Source: Prevotella sp.
Lineage (GTDB): Bacteria; Bacteroidota; Bacteroidia; Bacteroidales; Bacteroidaceae
Assembly (NCBI GenBank): GCA_017557405.1
Contig: JAFYYV010000007.1
Coordinates: forward strand, 1 to 53,873
Direction of reading: 5' to 3'
Length of the DNA stretch: 53,873 nucleotides
Below the pieces are notes generated by a model, which did not search any database, was not told the DNA's origin, and worked only from the letters and a program-made list of their open reading frames with translations. Each line of letters begins with the position of its first letter. Position 1 is the stretch's first letter. The position numbers were made by a program, and so were the translations under genes. Positions 18,456 to 25,836 of the stretch are shown here, piece by piece.

Positions 18456-18467
18456 ATAGCAAAAAAA

Positions 18468-20276
18468 ATGATAAAGAAAAGCAAACTATCCGGAGTTATC
18501 CTCTATGGAAGTCTGTTGGCTTTCATCTTATTTACCGCATACATATTACACATCAATCAAGAGGTACTCTATACGGCACACGACCGTTCTGCATTCGTCT
18601 TTGGAGCGCCCTTCTACCATACGCTCCTGTCAAAACCTTTCGGCTTGATGCGGTATGTGGGTGCTTGGTTCACACAGTTCTTCTATCATCCTGCCTTAGG
18701 TGCTGGTGTACTGGTGGCAATTTGGATACTGATATTCTATGTGGGTGCCAAAGCATTCCGGTTGCAGGGCAGTGCCACGGCACTGATGCTCCTGCCGATA
18801 GCCTGTCTGCTTACGTCAGTTGTCGATTTGGGGTATTGGATCTATATTCTCCCCTTTAGAGGCTATTGGTTCTCGCAGTCCGTCGGCTATCTTGTCATGT
18901 TGCTGCTGTTGTGGGCAGCACGTTGCACCCCACGAAAATGGCATCTTGTTTGGTATCTTTTGGGTATTTGTATCTATCCTGTGTTGGGGTGGTTTGCCTT
19001 GCTTTTCGTTTTATGTCTTGCGCTTATAGATAAACCTACGTGGCGTGAGTATCTAGGCTTTGTTCTACTTCTCTTTACCGCCAGTATTTGGCATACTCAG
19101 TTTTATACGCACCTGAGATCCGACGATGTGGTGATGGCTGGCTTTCCTCGTTTCAAGACTATACTCGACAATGTTGACCATCTTTCCATCCCATTCTGGA
19201 TACTTGGTGCTGTCTCTGTGCTTATTCCACTGTGTGGTAGGAGTCTTATGAAAGGCTTCTCTAACCGATGGGCGAAGTGTGGCGTTGCAATCGTTCCAGT
19301 CTTGTGTACCATTGCAGGCGTCATTTTCACCTCGATGCTCATGTTCCACGATAGGAACTACATTGACGAGATGCGCATGGTGCGCCATGCCGAGGACGAC
19401 AATTGGAAGGAGATCCTCCGTCTGGCGGAGGAGAATCAGAAACCTACCCGCACGATAGTATTTCTCAAGAATATTGCCCTGATGAACGAAGGAGGCCTGT
19501 TTGACCGTTCGTTCAAATTGAGTAACGACGCCGTCAGTATTAACAATCCCGATTCGCTCCATATCACCCTTTTGGAGATTGCTTCACCGTTGGTCTATTA
19601 CAACTATGGTATGATGAACGAGGCTATTCGACTGAATTTCGAAAATGGCATACAATATGGTTTCTCGCCCTTCTTATTGAAGACACTTTCCCGCTGTGCC
19701 CTGGCTGTGGGAGATGAAAAACTGGTGGAACGCTATACTACCATATTACATCATCATCCATTTTACAAGAACTGGCAGCCAGCCCCGGTCACAGCAAAGA
19801 TCAAGGAACTGCAGAGAGCCTATCCCGACGAACTTACTGGCATTGAGAATAGCGACAGTTATATTGTCAATACCATCAGCCTTTGGTCTGATACCATCAG
19901 CAAGGTGGCTTCAGAGCAGGCTATGTTCTATTCCATGATACGCTGCGACTCCCGTCGCTTCTGGGCATCGCTGCGCAACTATGTGAAGTCACACATGGAC
20001 GAGGAGTTCCCCGTGCATGCACAAGAGGCCTATATACTGTATATGGACAAGGCTCCAGAAGAGAAACGTATTATGCTCCCCATCAGTCAGACAGTCTATG
20101 ACCGCTATAAAAAGTTCTGGGAAACTCTTGAAGGTCAAGCAAAGCCTGGTATGACAATCGAGCAGATCGGTGAGAATACACGTAAGGAATTCGGGGACAC
20201 TTACTGGTGGTACAACCTCTTCGGAAGAAAATTCTTTATCGTAGAGCGCAATATTGGTCATGAAGTTCAATCGTAA
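18468..20276 (+). CDS. Polytopic membrane protein with helical C-terminal domain (DUF6057-like), copy 1
   Basis: Membrane protein of 602 residues. The start at 18468 (MIKKSKLSG) is chosen because the earlier ATG lies in the terminator stem. About eight to ten hydrophobic segments fill residues 8-300. The C-terminal half (about 310-600) is soluble and helical, with short repeats such as EAIRLNFENGIQYGFSPFLLKTLSRCALAVGDEKLVERY that look TPR-like. It resembles what I recall as DUF6057, and no function is known to me. It begins a four-gene operon of two membrane-protein/CxxCH-lipoprotein pairs; the next start is seven bases after its stop. The C-terminal domain could dock the partner lipoprotein, but that is inference. 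Confidence 0.75.
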   Translation: MIKKSKLSGVILYGSLLAFILFTAYILHINQEVLYTAHDRSAFVFGAPFYHTLLSKPFGLMRYVGAWFTQFFYHPALGAGVLVAIWILIFYVGAKAFRLQGSATALMLLPIACLLTSVVDLGYWIYILPFRGYWFSQSVGYLVMLLLLWAARCTPRKWHLVWYLLGICIYPVLGWFALLFVLCLALIDKPTWREYLGFVLLLFTASIWHTQFYTHLRSDDVVMAGFPRFKTILDNVDHLSIPFWILGAVSVLIPLCGRSLMKGFSNRWAKCGVAIVPVLCTIAGVIFTSMLMFHDRNYIDEMRMVRHAEDDNWKEILRLAEENQKPTRTIVFLKNIALMNEGGLFDRSFKLSNDAVSINNPDSLHITLLEIASPLVYYNYGMMNEAIRLNFENGIQYGFSPFLLKTLSRCALAVGDEKLVERYTTILHHHPFYKNWQPAPVTAKIKELQRAYPDELTGIENSDSYIVNTISLWSDTISKVASEQAMFYSMIRCDSRRFWASLRNYVKSHMDEEFPVHAQEAYILYMDKAPEEKRIMLPISQTVYDRYKKFWETLEGQAKPGMTIEQIGENTRKEFGDTYWWYNLFGRKFFIVERNIGHEVQS

Positions 20277-20283
20277 GAAAACA

Positions 20284-21792
20284 ATGAAAAGATATATTCT
20301 TAATGGCATTTGCTTCCTAGGAGCTTTGTTGCTCTTGTCGTGTGGGCATCATCCCTCTGTACCCTCTGATGCCTCTGCGTCCTCAGAGCTACCACCTATC
20401 TTCCCCGATTATTGCGATGTCACTGTGCCTTGCAACATTGCACCACTCAACTTCATGCTGCCAACTGACCAGTACGAAGAGTGTGTGGCACGAATCACTA
20501 CTCCTGATGGTCAGCAACAGACCTACGGCAATGGCGTGAAGGTGCAGATGCCCGAGGAGGAATGGCACACTATACTCGATGCCTCCAAGGGTAAAAGTAT
20601 CAAGGTAGAGGTATGGGGCAAGAAAGAAGGTAAATGGCAGTCGTTCAAGCCGTTTGAGATACATGTAGCCAATGAGCCTATTGACGAATATCTGTCGTAC
20701 CGACTCATTGAGCCGTCGTATGTCGCATGGAGTTTTATGGAGATTGCCCAGCGCAACCTCACCACTTTTGAAGAGACGCAGATTTTCAACAACGAGATTA
20801 CCAGTAATGATTGGAAAAAGGGGCAGTGCGTCAACTGCCACAGCTACCAGAACTACAAGACCGATAACATGCTCTTCCATGTGCGTCTCTCTAATGGTGG
20901 TACCGTTATTGTGAACGATGGAAAGATTTCGAAAGTGGATTTGAAGCGCGACTATACCATCTCTGGCGGCGTCTATCCGGCATGGCATCCTACCGCCAAG
21001 CTGATAGCTTTCTCGACCAACAGAACACGTCAGGTATTCCATACGCTGAATCCCAACAAGATTGAGGTCTACGATGAGGCGAGCGACATGATCCTCTATG
21101 ACGTGGAGACCGACTCGGTGAGCATCGTGAGCAACGATTCCACGCTGTTGGAAGTGTATCCTACTTGGTCGCCCGATGGCAAATATCTCTACTACTGCAA
21201 GTCTGTCCCGCTTCCTGAAGAGATGCGCGACAAGGATATCAGAACTACCTATCCGAAAATACAGTACAATCTCGTTCGACGTTCGTTCGACGTGGCTACG
21301 CATGTCTTTGGCGATGAGGAATTGGTCTATGATGCTGCATCGGACGATAAGAGCGTCACGTTGCCACGCATCAGTCCCGATGGTCGCTATCTGCTATTTG
21401 CTTTGGGACAGTATGGCTGTTTCCATAGCAGGCATCATGATGCCGACATAGTTTGTATCCCGATGGACAAGTACACAGGAACTGCCCTCACTTGGGAAAC
21501 TTCTTCGCCTGTTGATCTCACACTCCTTAACAGCAAGGACTATTCCGACAGCTACCCCTCATGGTCGAGCAACGGCCATTGGATTATGCTTGCCAGTCGC
21601 CGCGACGATGACAATTTCAGCCGTGTCTATTTTGCTTATTTCAACAACGGGAAAGTAGAAAAAGCTTTTCTCATGCCGCAGGAAGACCCCGAACTGCATA
21701 TCAGTCTCCTGAAGAGCTACAACCGTCCGGAGTTCATGGTTGAACCTGTCAAAATCAGCGTAGAAGAATTCAGCCGGGTATTTGACAAATAG
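20284..21792 (+). CDS. CxxCH-containing PD40/TolB-like lipoprotein, copy 1
   Basis: Lipoprotein of 502 residues. The start at 20284 gives a clean signal peptide with lipobox LLLSC (Cys20). An N-terminal beta-rich domain (about 40-140, with VTVPCNIAPLNFML) precedes a single haem-type motif CVNCHS (Cys182, Cys185, His186). WD40-like/PD40 repeats then follow (YPAWHPTAKLIAFSTN, YPTWSPDGKYLYYCKS, LPRISPDGRYLLFALG, YPSWSSNGHWIMLASRR), as in TolB-type propellers. A c-type haem is possible, but one CxxCH does not prove it. The gene at 23261 is a clear paralogue with the same layout. It is tightly packed between two related membrane-protein genes. Confidence 0.78.
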   Translation: MKRYILNGICFLGALLLLSCGHHPSVPSDASASSELPPIFPDYCDVTVPCNIAPLNFMLPTDQYEECVARITTPDGQQQTYGNGVKVQMPEEEWHTILDASKGKSIKVEVWGKKEGKWQSFKPFEIHVANEPIDEYLSYRLIEPSYVAWSFMEIAQRNLTTFEETQIFNNEITSNDWKKGQCVNCHSYQNYKTDNMLFHVRLSNGGTVIVNDGKISKVDLKRDYTISGGVYPAWHPTAKLIAFSTNRTRQVFHTLNPNKIEVYDEASDMILYDVETDSVSIVSNDSTLLEVYPTWSPDGKYLYYCKSVPLPEEMRDKDIRTTYPKIQYNLVRRSFDVATHVFGDEELVYDAASDDKSVTLPRISPDGRYLLFALGQYGCFHSRHHDADIVCIPMDKYTGTALTWETSSPVDLTLLNSKDYSDSYPSWSSNGHWIMLASRRDDDNFSRVYFAYFNNGKVEKAFLMPQEDPELHISLLKSYNRPEFMVEPVKISVEEFSRVFDK

Positions 21793-21797
21793 ACTAG

Positions 21798-23225
21798 ATG
21801 AAGCAATTTCGTATTTTCACTTTTAGCTCTTCACTATTCACTGGCGAAGCGCTGTGCACGCTCCTTTTCGGTGTGGCGGTCTTTTTGTTTTTCGGATTGG
21901 CCTATCCGCATCATCTGCATTATCAGGAGCAATTCCAGCTTTTCCTTTTCGACAGTAACTATGTGTGGGAGGTTGTTAAACTACCAGGTGGCGTAGCCGA
22001 CCTGCTGGGACGCTTCTGTACTCAGTTTTTCCTGTATGCTTGGGTGGGGGCTTTTATCATTGCGGTTCTACTCTCGGCTGTGCAACTGCTGACGCTCAGC
22101 ATGTTCAATGTTCAACGTTCAACGTTCAATGTTCAATGGTTCTATGCTCTGAGCTTTGTGCCTTCGTTCCTACTTTGGCTTTTCCTGCTCGACGAGAATG
22201 CGTTGTTGGGCGGAGTCTGGGGCGTTCTGCTCACACAGATTGCTCTTTGGGCGATTCTCCAGTTGCCAGACGGATGGGTGCGCCGCATCCTGGTGATTGT
22301 CGCCTTTGTGGCACTCTATTGGATAGCCTGGGGTGGTAGCCATTACTACCGTATCCCGAACACCTTCCCCACGCTGCTCTATGCGGCATGGTTCTCTGCC
22401 ATCATCATCCCGCTTGTGATGTGGCTTGTTGTTAGAAGTAAGAAGTCAGAGAATGCTCAGAAACAGAACAATTCCCTCTTACCTCTTATCTCTTTTGCCT
22501 TGGTTTCAGTCGTTTTTGGAAGTATCATTTGGAAAAACGCCAATTTCAAAGCAGAAAAGGTGATGCAATATGACTTCATGGCCCGCCATCAGCAATGGAA
22601 TCGCATACTTGCCACCGTCAGCACTGAGAAACCAAACAACCAAATCGGTGTGACGGTACAGAATCTTGCATTGGCGATGCAAGGCCAGCTCGTCAACCAC
22701 CTATTCGATTATAACCAGAACGGACTCCTTGGGCTCTTGCCTGATGTTCAGAGCGATGCGACCAGTCCATTGCCTACAGCAGAGGCGTTCTATCAGTTGG
22801 GTATGATTAATGTAGCCCAGCGAACTGTGTTTGAGGCTCAGGAAGCGATTCTTGACTTCCAGAAGAGTGCCCGATGCTATAAACGATTGGCACAGACCAA
22901 CCTGATCAACGGCGACTACGAGGTGGCTCGCAAATATCTCTCAGCGCTACAAAAGACCCTCTTCTATCGTGAATGGGCCAATGAAACTCTACCGTTGTTG
23001 GGAAATGAGAAGGCAATTGCTCAGCATCCCGAATACGGACGTCTGCGCCAGTCAGCCTACAAGGAAGACTTTTATTTCAGCGACCATGTGACCCCCGAGA
23101 TGCTCGAAAGCCTCTACGACCGTAACAAAGATAATCGCTTAGCCTATCAATATTTGTTGGCTTATTATATGCTGACAGGCGATCGCGAAGGCTACACCAA
23201 ACGATTATTGATCATTGAACATTGA
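21798..23225 (+). CDS. Polytopic membrane protein with TPR-like C-terminal domain (DUF6057-like), copy 2
   Basis: Membrane protein of 475 residues with the same plan as the gene at 18468. It has about seven hydrophobic segments in residues 18-245, then a soluble helical C-terminal region (about 260-475) with TPR-like pairs (AEAFYQLGMINVAQRTVFEAQEAILDF, RLAQTNLINGDYEVARKYL). Residues MFNVQRSTFNVQ (about 102-113) are encoded by an in-frame ATTGAACATTGAA-type repeat, and residues around 212-235 by TTAC/CTC simple repeats, so repeats have invaded the coding region between membrane helices. Its 3' end also runs into the same repeat (LLIIEH). It starts five bases after the upstream stop. Confidence 0.75.
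   Translation: MKQFRIFTFSSSLFTGEALCTLLFGVAVFLFFGLAYPHHLHYQEQFQLFLFDSNYVWEVVKLPGGVADLLGRFCTQFFLYAWVGAFIIAVLLSAVQLLTLSMFNVQRSTFNVQWFYALSFVPSFLLWLFLLDENALLGGVWGVLLTQIALWAILQLPDGWVRRILVIVAFVALYWIAWGGSHYYRIPNTFPTLLYAAWFSAIIIPLVMWLVVRSKKSENAQKQNNSLLPLISFALVSVVFGSIIWKNANFKAEKVMQYDFMARHQQWNRILATVSTEKPNNQIGVTVQNLALAMQGQLVNHLFDYNQNGLLGLLPDVQSDATSPLPTAEAFYQLGMINVAQRTVFEAQEAILDFQKSARCYKRLAQTNLINGDYEVARKYLSALQKTLFYREWANETLPLLGNEKAIAQHPEYGRLRQSAYKEDFYFSDHVTPEMLESLYDRNKDNRLAYQYLLAYYMLTGDREGYTKRLLIIEH
22101..22139. repeat. ATTGAACATTGAA-type repeat inside a coding region
   Basis: Five head-to-tail units of the form GTTCAA(T/C). This is the reverse complement of the intergenic runs at 23214-23254 and 47581-47625, and here it encodes residues FNVQRSTFNVQ in frame. 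Confidence 0.85.
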
Positions 23226-23254
23226 AGATTGAACGTTGAACATTGAACATTGAT
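23211..23254. repeat. ATTGAACATTGAA-type repeat at a gene boundary
   Basis: Tandem (A/C)TTGAA units span the stop of the membrane-protein gene and the gap before the next lipoprotein gene. Confidence 0.85.
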
Positions 23255-23260
23255 TATGCA

Positions 23261-24787
23261 ATGAAACGGATTTTATATACACTTCTCACCTCTTACCTCT
23301 TACTTCTTACCTCTTCCCTCTTCGTCGCTTGCGACGAAAAGGTTAGCGATGCAAAGCAGGAGGTCGAGCTGCCACAGATCTATCCCGACTACGTTGGGGT
23401 CACCATACCCGTAAATATCGCTCCTCTCAACTTCTGCATGGCTGATGAGGAAATGTTGCGTATTGATGCCGTTATTACGGATAGACACGGGAACAATCTG
23501 CACAGCCAAGGAGATGAAGCGGTTGACTTCGATATTGATGATTGGCGTTCGTTGCTCAGTCAGAATCGTGGAGACTCGCTCAGCATTACCGTTTCCGCCA
23601 AGTTTGCCGATGGTTGGCACACCTATCGTCCTTTCTCGATTTACGTCAGCCCAGACAGCATCGACTATGGCATCTGCTACCGTTTGATTGAGCCAGGCTA
23701 CGAGGTGTGGAGCAAGATGGGCATTTACGAACGCGATCTCTCCTCGTTTGATGAGCGTGCGTTGATTGAGAACACACAGTTCGAGGGTTGTGTCAACTGT
23801 CATAGCTTCAATCGCGGCAATCCTGCCGATATGAGCCTGCATATCCGTGGTCCGCATGGCGCCACGCTGCTACGGCATAGCCCCTCCTCGTCCCTCCCCA
23901 GTAGGGAGGGTGAACTCACGGCTTACAATACCAAGACCGATCAGACGATCGGCTTTTGTGTCTATCCCTACTGGCACCCATCGGGCCGTTATATTGCTTA
24001 TTCAACCAACTCAACGAGTCAGTTGTTCCATAGTGCCGACAGCAATCGGGTGGAGGTCTTCGATACAGCCTCCGACCTTCAGGTCTATGACGTCGAGAAA
24101 AACGAATTGTTGCTTACGCCCCTTCTCAAGCAGGATTCGATTTATGAAACCTATCCCGTTTTCTCGGCCGATGGTCGTTCTCTCTATTTCTGTGCCGCCC
24201 GTGCACTCCCAGAGGGAAGCCACCAACTCGATTCCATCCACTATAATCTCTACCGCATTGATTTCGATCCCGCAACGGGTAAGTTCGGCAGCAGTATAGA
24301 CATCATTGTCGATGCTCAGGCTCAGCACAAATCGATATCCTTCCCTCGTCCTTCCTACGACGGGCGTTTCCTTTGCTACACACTTTCCGACTACGGACAG
24401 TTCAGCATCTGGCATCATGAAGCCGATCTCTATCTGCTCGACCTCGCTACAGGACAGAGCCGCCCCATGGATGAGGCAAATTCTGAAGATACGGAATCGT
24501 TCCACAACTGGAGTACCAACTCGCGTTGGCTCGTGTTGAGTTCACGTCGCGATGATGGTCTTTTTACGCGTCCCTATTTCTGTCACATTGATGAAAAGGG
24601 TGTTGTCAGCAAGGCGTTTATGCTGCCGCAGCGGAATCCGCGACGTTTCTATCGCGATCGTTTTCTTTCCTTCAATGTGCCCGATTTCATTATTAGTCCC
24701 ACTCGTTTTGATGGCCATCAAGCCAGTCGAATCATCAACGATGAGTCTCGCAAGAATATGGGTGTGCGCAAAGACAACACTCTTTGA
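23261..24787 (+). CDS. CxxCH-containing PD40/TolB-like lipoprotein, copy 2
   Basis: Paralogue of the lipoprotein at 20284. The start at 23261 is preferred over 23243 because it removes repeat-derived residues. The signal peptide ends at LFVAC (Cys24). Shared landmarks are PVNIAPLNF, CYRLIEPGYEVWS, the haem-type motif GCVNCHS (Cys177, Cys180, His181), YPYWHPSGRYIAYSTNSTSQLFHSADSNRVEVFD, and FHNWSTNSRWLVLSSRRDDGLFTRPYF. Residues RHSPSSSLPSREGE (about 205-218) are absent from the first copy and are encoded by a GC-rich palindromic repeat. Much of the signal peptide (LLTSYLLLLTSSL) is encoded by a CTCTTAC simple repeat. It is the last gene of the operon, and a terminator follows. Confidence 0.78.
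   Translation: MKRILYTLLTSYLLLLTSSLFVACDEKVSDAKQEVELPQIYPDYVGVTIPVNIAPLNFCMADEEMLRIDAVITDRHGNNLHSQGDEAVDFDIDDWRSLLSQNRGDSLSITVSAKFADGWHTYRPFSIYVSPDSIDYGICYRLIEPGYEVWSKMGIYERDLSSFDERALIENTQFEGCVNCHSFNRGNPADMSLHIRGPHGATLLRHSPSSSLPSREGELTAYNTKTDQTIGFCVYPYWHPSGRYIAYSTNSTSQLFHSADSNRVEVFDTASDLQVYDVEKNELLLTPLLKQDSIYETYPVFSADGRSLYFCAARALPEGSHQLDSIHYNLYRIDFDPATGKFGSSIDIIVDAQAQHKSISFPRPSYDGRFLCYTLSDYGQFSIWHHEADLYLLDLATGQSRPMDEANSEDTESFHNWSTNSRWLVLSSRRDDGLFTRPYFCHIDEKGVVSKAFMLPQRNPRRFYRDRFLSFNVPDFIISPTRFDGHQASRIINDESRKNMGVRKDNTL
23281..23322. repeat. CTCTTAC/TTACTTC simple repeat encoding a signal peptide
   Basis: Degenerate units CTCTTAC, CTCTTAC, TTCTTAC, CTCTTCC encode the hydrophobic core of the lipoprotein signal. 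Similar units occur at 22434-22450 (reverse complement) and 22473-22496 in the preceding gene. Confidence 0.75.
23881..23915. repeat. GC-rich palindromic repeat inside lipoprotein copy 2
   Basis: CCCTCC...GGGAGGG inverted arms. Related sequences lie at 32594-32626, 49858-49890, 49926-49964 and 50773-50801. Here the element is in frame and lengthens the protein by about eleven residues relative to its paralogue. Confidence 0.65.
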
Positions 24788-24814
24788 TTAGATTAGTTGA
24801 TCAAGCATAAAAAA

Positions 24815-24849
24815 CCCTTTGGATCATTTGTCCATTGGGATTTTTTTTG
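24815..24849 (+). terminator. Terminator of the DUF6057-like/CxxCH operon
   Basis: CCC-TT-TGGA pairs with TCCA-TT-GGG, leaving a small internal loop, and is followed by A and eight T residues. Its T-run overlaps the spacer of a promoter reading onward. Confidence 0.65.
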
Positions 24850-24857
24850 TATATTTG
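24827..24857 (+). promoter_or_regulatory. Consensus promoter with no gene downstream
   Basis: TTTG (24827-24830), a 19-base spacer and TATATTTG (24850-24857) match the Bacteroidota consensus exactly. The predicted start near 24864 opens on a nested inverted repeat rather than a gene. Confidence 0.65.
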
Positions 24858-24861
24858 CAGC

Positions 24862-25034
24862 GTCAAAACATCATAGGACAGGCTGGGTTTTCTCCCTGTT
24901 TTATTGTAAGAAAACCAGAGTTGTGTTTTGACAAAATGTCAGCTATCATGTAAGCTTGCTACAGCATATCTCTAAGGCGCTCAAAGCATAGCTCTGAGGA
25001 GGTCAAAGCATACATGTAGGAAAATCGGACGATA
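24862..25034 (+). other. Structured intergenic element: nested inverted repeats and 22-bp array
   Basis: GTCAAAACA (24862-24870) pairs with TGTTTTGAC (24924-24932), and inside it GGTTTTCT (24886-24893) pairs with AGAAAACC (24909-24916). Then come units starting AGC(A/T) exactly every 22 bases (24941, 24963, 24985, 25007; a degenerate fifth at 25029). CATGTA/TACATG inverted arms sit at 24947 and 25011. A five-codon ORF (MSAIM) begins at 24936. The element could be a non-coding RNA or a protein-binding array. From 25035 to about 25375 I see only AT-rich sequence and no credible gene. Confidence 0.55.
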
Positions 25035-25377
25035 AGTAAAAAATCTCAACAAATCGGTTGTTTAAATCGGTCTTTTGCTTTACAATTTGTCACGAAAAAC
25101 GTCTTTTTGCTGACATTTTGATTTTTCGAATTTCTTCTTTTTTGCTTGTCTTTCTATTTCTTCCTGTCTGTTTTGAGTTCTTTTCGTTTTTGTGTTCCTA
25201 CAATAAGCGAAATTTCATTTCGGAGTCTGTGGCGTTCGAATCGAAGAAAATTGCTGTAAGAATAGCAAAAAATCTATGATTTGTAACATAAATTTGCGAA
25301 AATGAAAGATAGTAAGTGTTGATACAAAAAAGAAAAATTATGAAACACATCGTATAATTAATTTGCATCAAAAGTAT

Positions 25378-25385
25378 TAATTTTG
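25378..25385 (+). promoter_or_regulatory. -7 element upstream of the MDLLVFLNM mini-ORF
   Basis: TAATTTTG matches TAnnTTTG, with a predicted start near 25392. No exact -33 was found. Confidence 0.4.
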
Positions 25386-25391
25386 CATCGT

Positions 25392-25540
25392 GAAAAATTG
25401 ATTTCATCGTCAGAATGAAGCGATGGGTCAAAATCAGGATATGGATTTATTAGTTTTTCTCAATATGTAGTTATTACTTAGGTATACATTGTTAGGTATT
25501 ATTTTAGAAGTGCCGCGTCGTGATGACACGGCACTTTTTG
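25392..25540 (+). ncRNA. Candidate small RNA/mini-ORF transcript with own terminator
   Basis: A region of about 150 nt with a -7 element, a hairpin (TTGA...CATCG / CGATG..TCAA, 25398-25431) and a nine-codon ORF MDLLVFLNM (25441-25470). It also holds two TTAGGTAT direct repeats (25478, 25492) and an intrinsic terminator. No plus-strand gene follows, so it is a stand-alone unit. The mini-ORF resembles that at 1816. Expression is unproven. Confidence 0.4.
25507..25540 (+). terminator. Terminator of the candidate small transcript
   Basis: AGTGCCG-GTC pairs with GAC-CGGCACT, leaving one mismatch, and is followed by TTTTTGTTTTTT on the plus strand. The minus-strand side is less U-rich, so the plus direction is favoured. 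Confidence 0.75.
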
Positions 25541-25545
25541 TTTTT

Positions 25546-25836
25546 TCAATAGACTTTGACTTCGGAAATGACGAAAGAACCTACTGCTTCGTTGAGTCGT
25601 TTGACAAGTTGCGAGCGCATCATGGAAAGATCGTGTCGCAACGAAGGGTTGTTGATCTTCACGAAGAGCGTTTGGTTCTTGATGTGTTTCTCTTCAGTAT
25701 AGCGTTCTACAGTCGGACCTACAACTTCAGCCCATGCATCGATGAGTCGTTTTTGCAAGAGGGGAGTTTCCAGTCCTCCTTCGCGAAGGAATTTGCTCAA
25801 CACTTCGTCGAGCGATTGCACTTGCCGTTTAAACAT
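25546..25836 (-). CDS. DUF721/DciA-like protein
   Basis: Small protein of 96 residues of the DUF721 family, related to the bacterial helicase-loading factor DciA. Seen are the N-terminal helix (VQSLDEVLSKFLREGGL), a WAEVVGPTVERYTEEKHIKNQTLFVKINNPSLRHDLSMMRSQL core typical of the family, and a C-terminal beta strand. Its ATG lies inside the end of recF (8-base overlap), so the two are translationally linked. Co-location with recF supports a role in DNA replication or repair. The helicase-loader function is known for DciA and inferred here. Confidence 0.8.
   Translation of the reverse strand: MFKRQVQSLDEVLSKFLREGGLETPLLQKRLIDAWAEVVGPTVERYTEEKHIKNQTLFVKINNPSLRHDLSMMRSQLVKRLNEAVGSFVISEVKVY

Noticed and set aside
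18441-18467. Earlier start for the first membrane protein
   Set aside because: The ATG lies inside the perfect terminator stem of the preceding operon.
24941-25050. CRISPR array
   Set aside because: The 22-bp units are contiguous with no unique spacers, and there are no cas genes.
25058-25279. 73-residue ORF in the large intergenic region
   Set aside because: Phe/Leu-rich with no start context or promoter, and typical of AT-rich non-coding sequence.
24788-25545. Replication origin next to recF
   Set aside because: No DnaA boxes of the TTATCCACA type and no dnaA or dnaN nearby; the repeats have a different form.
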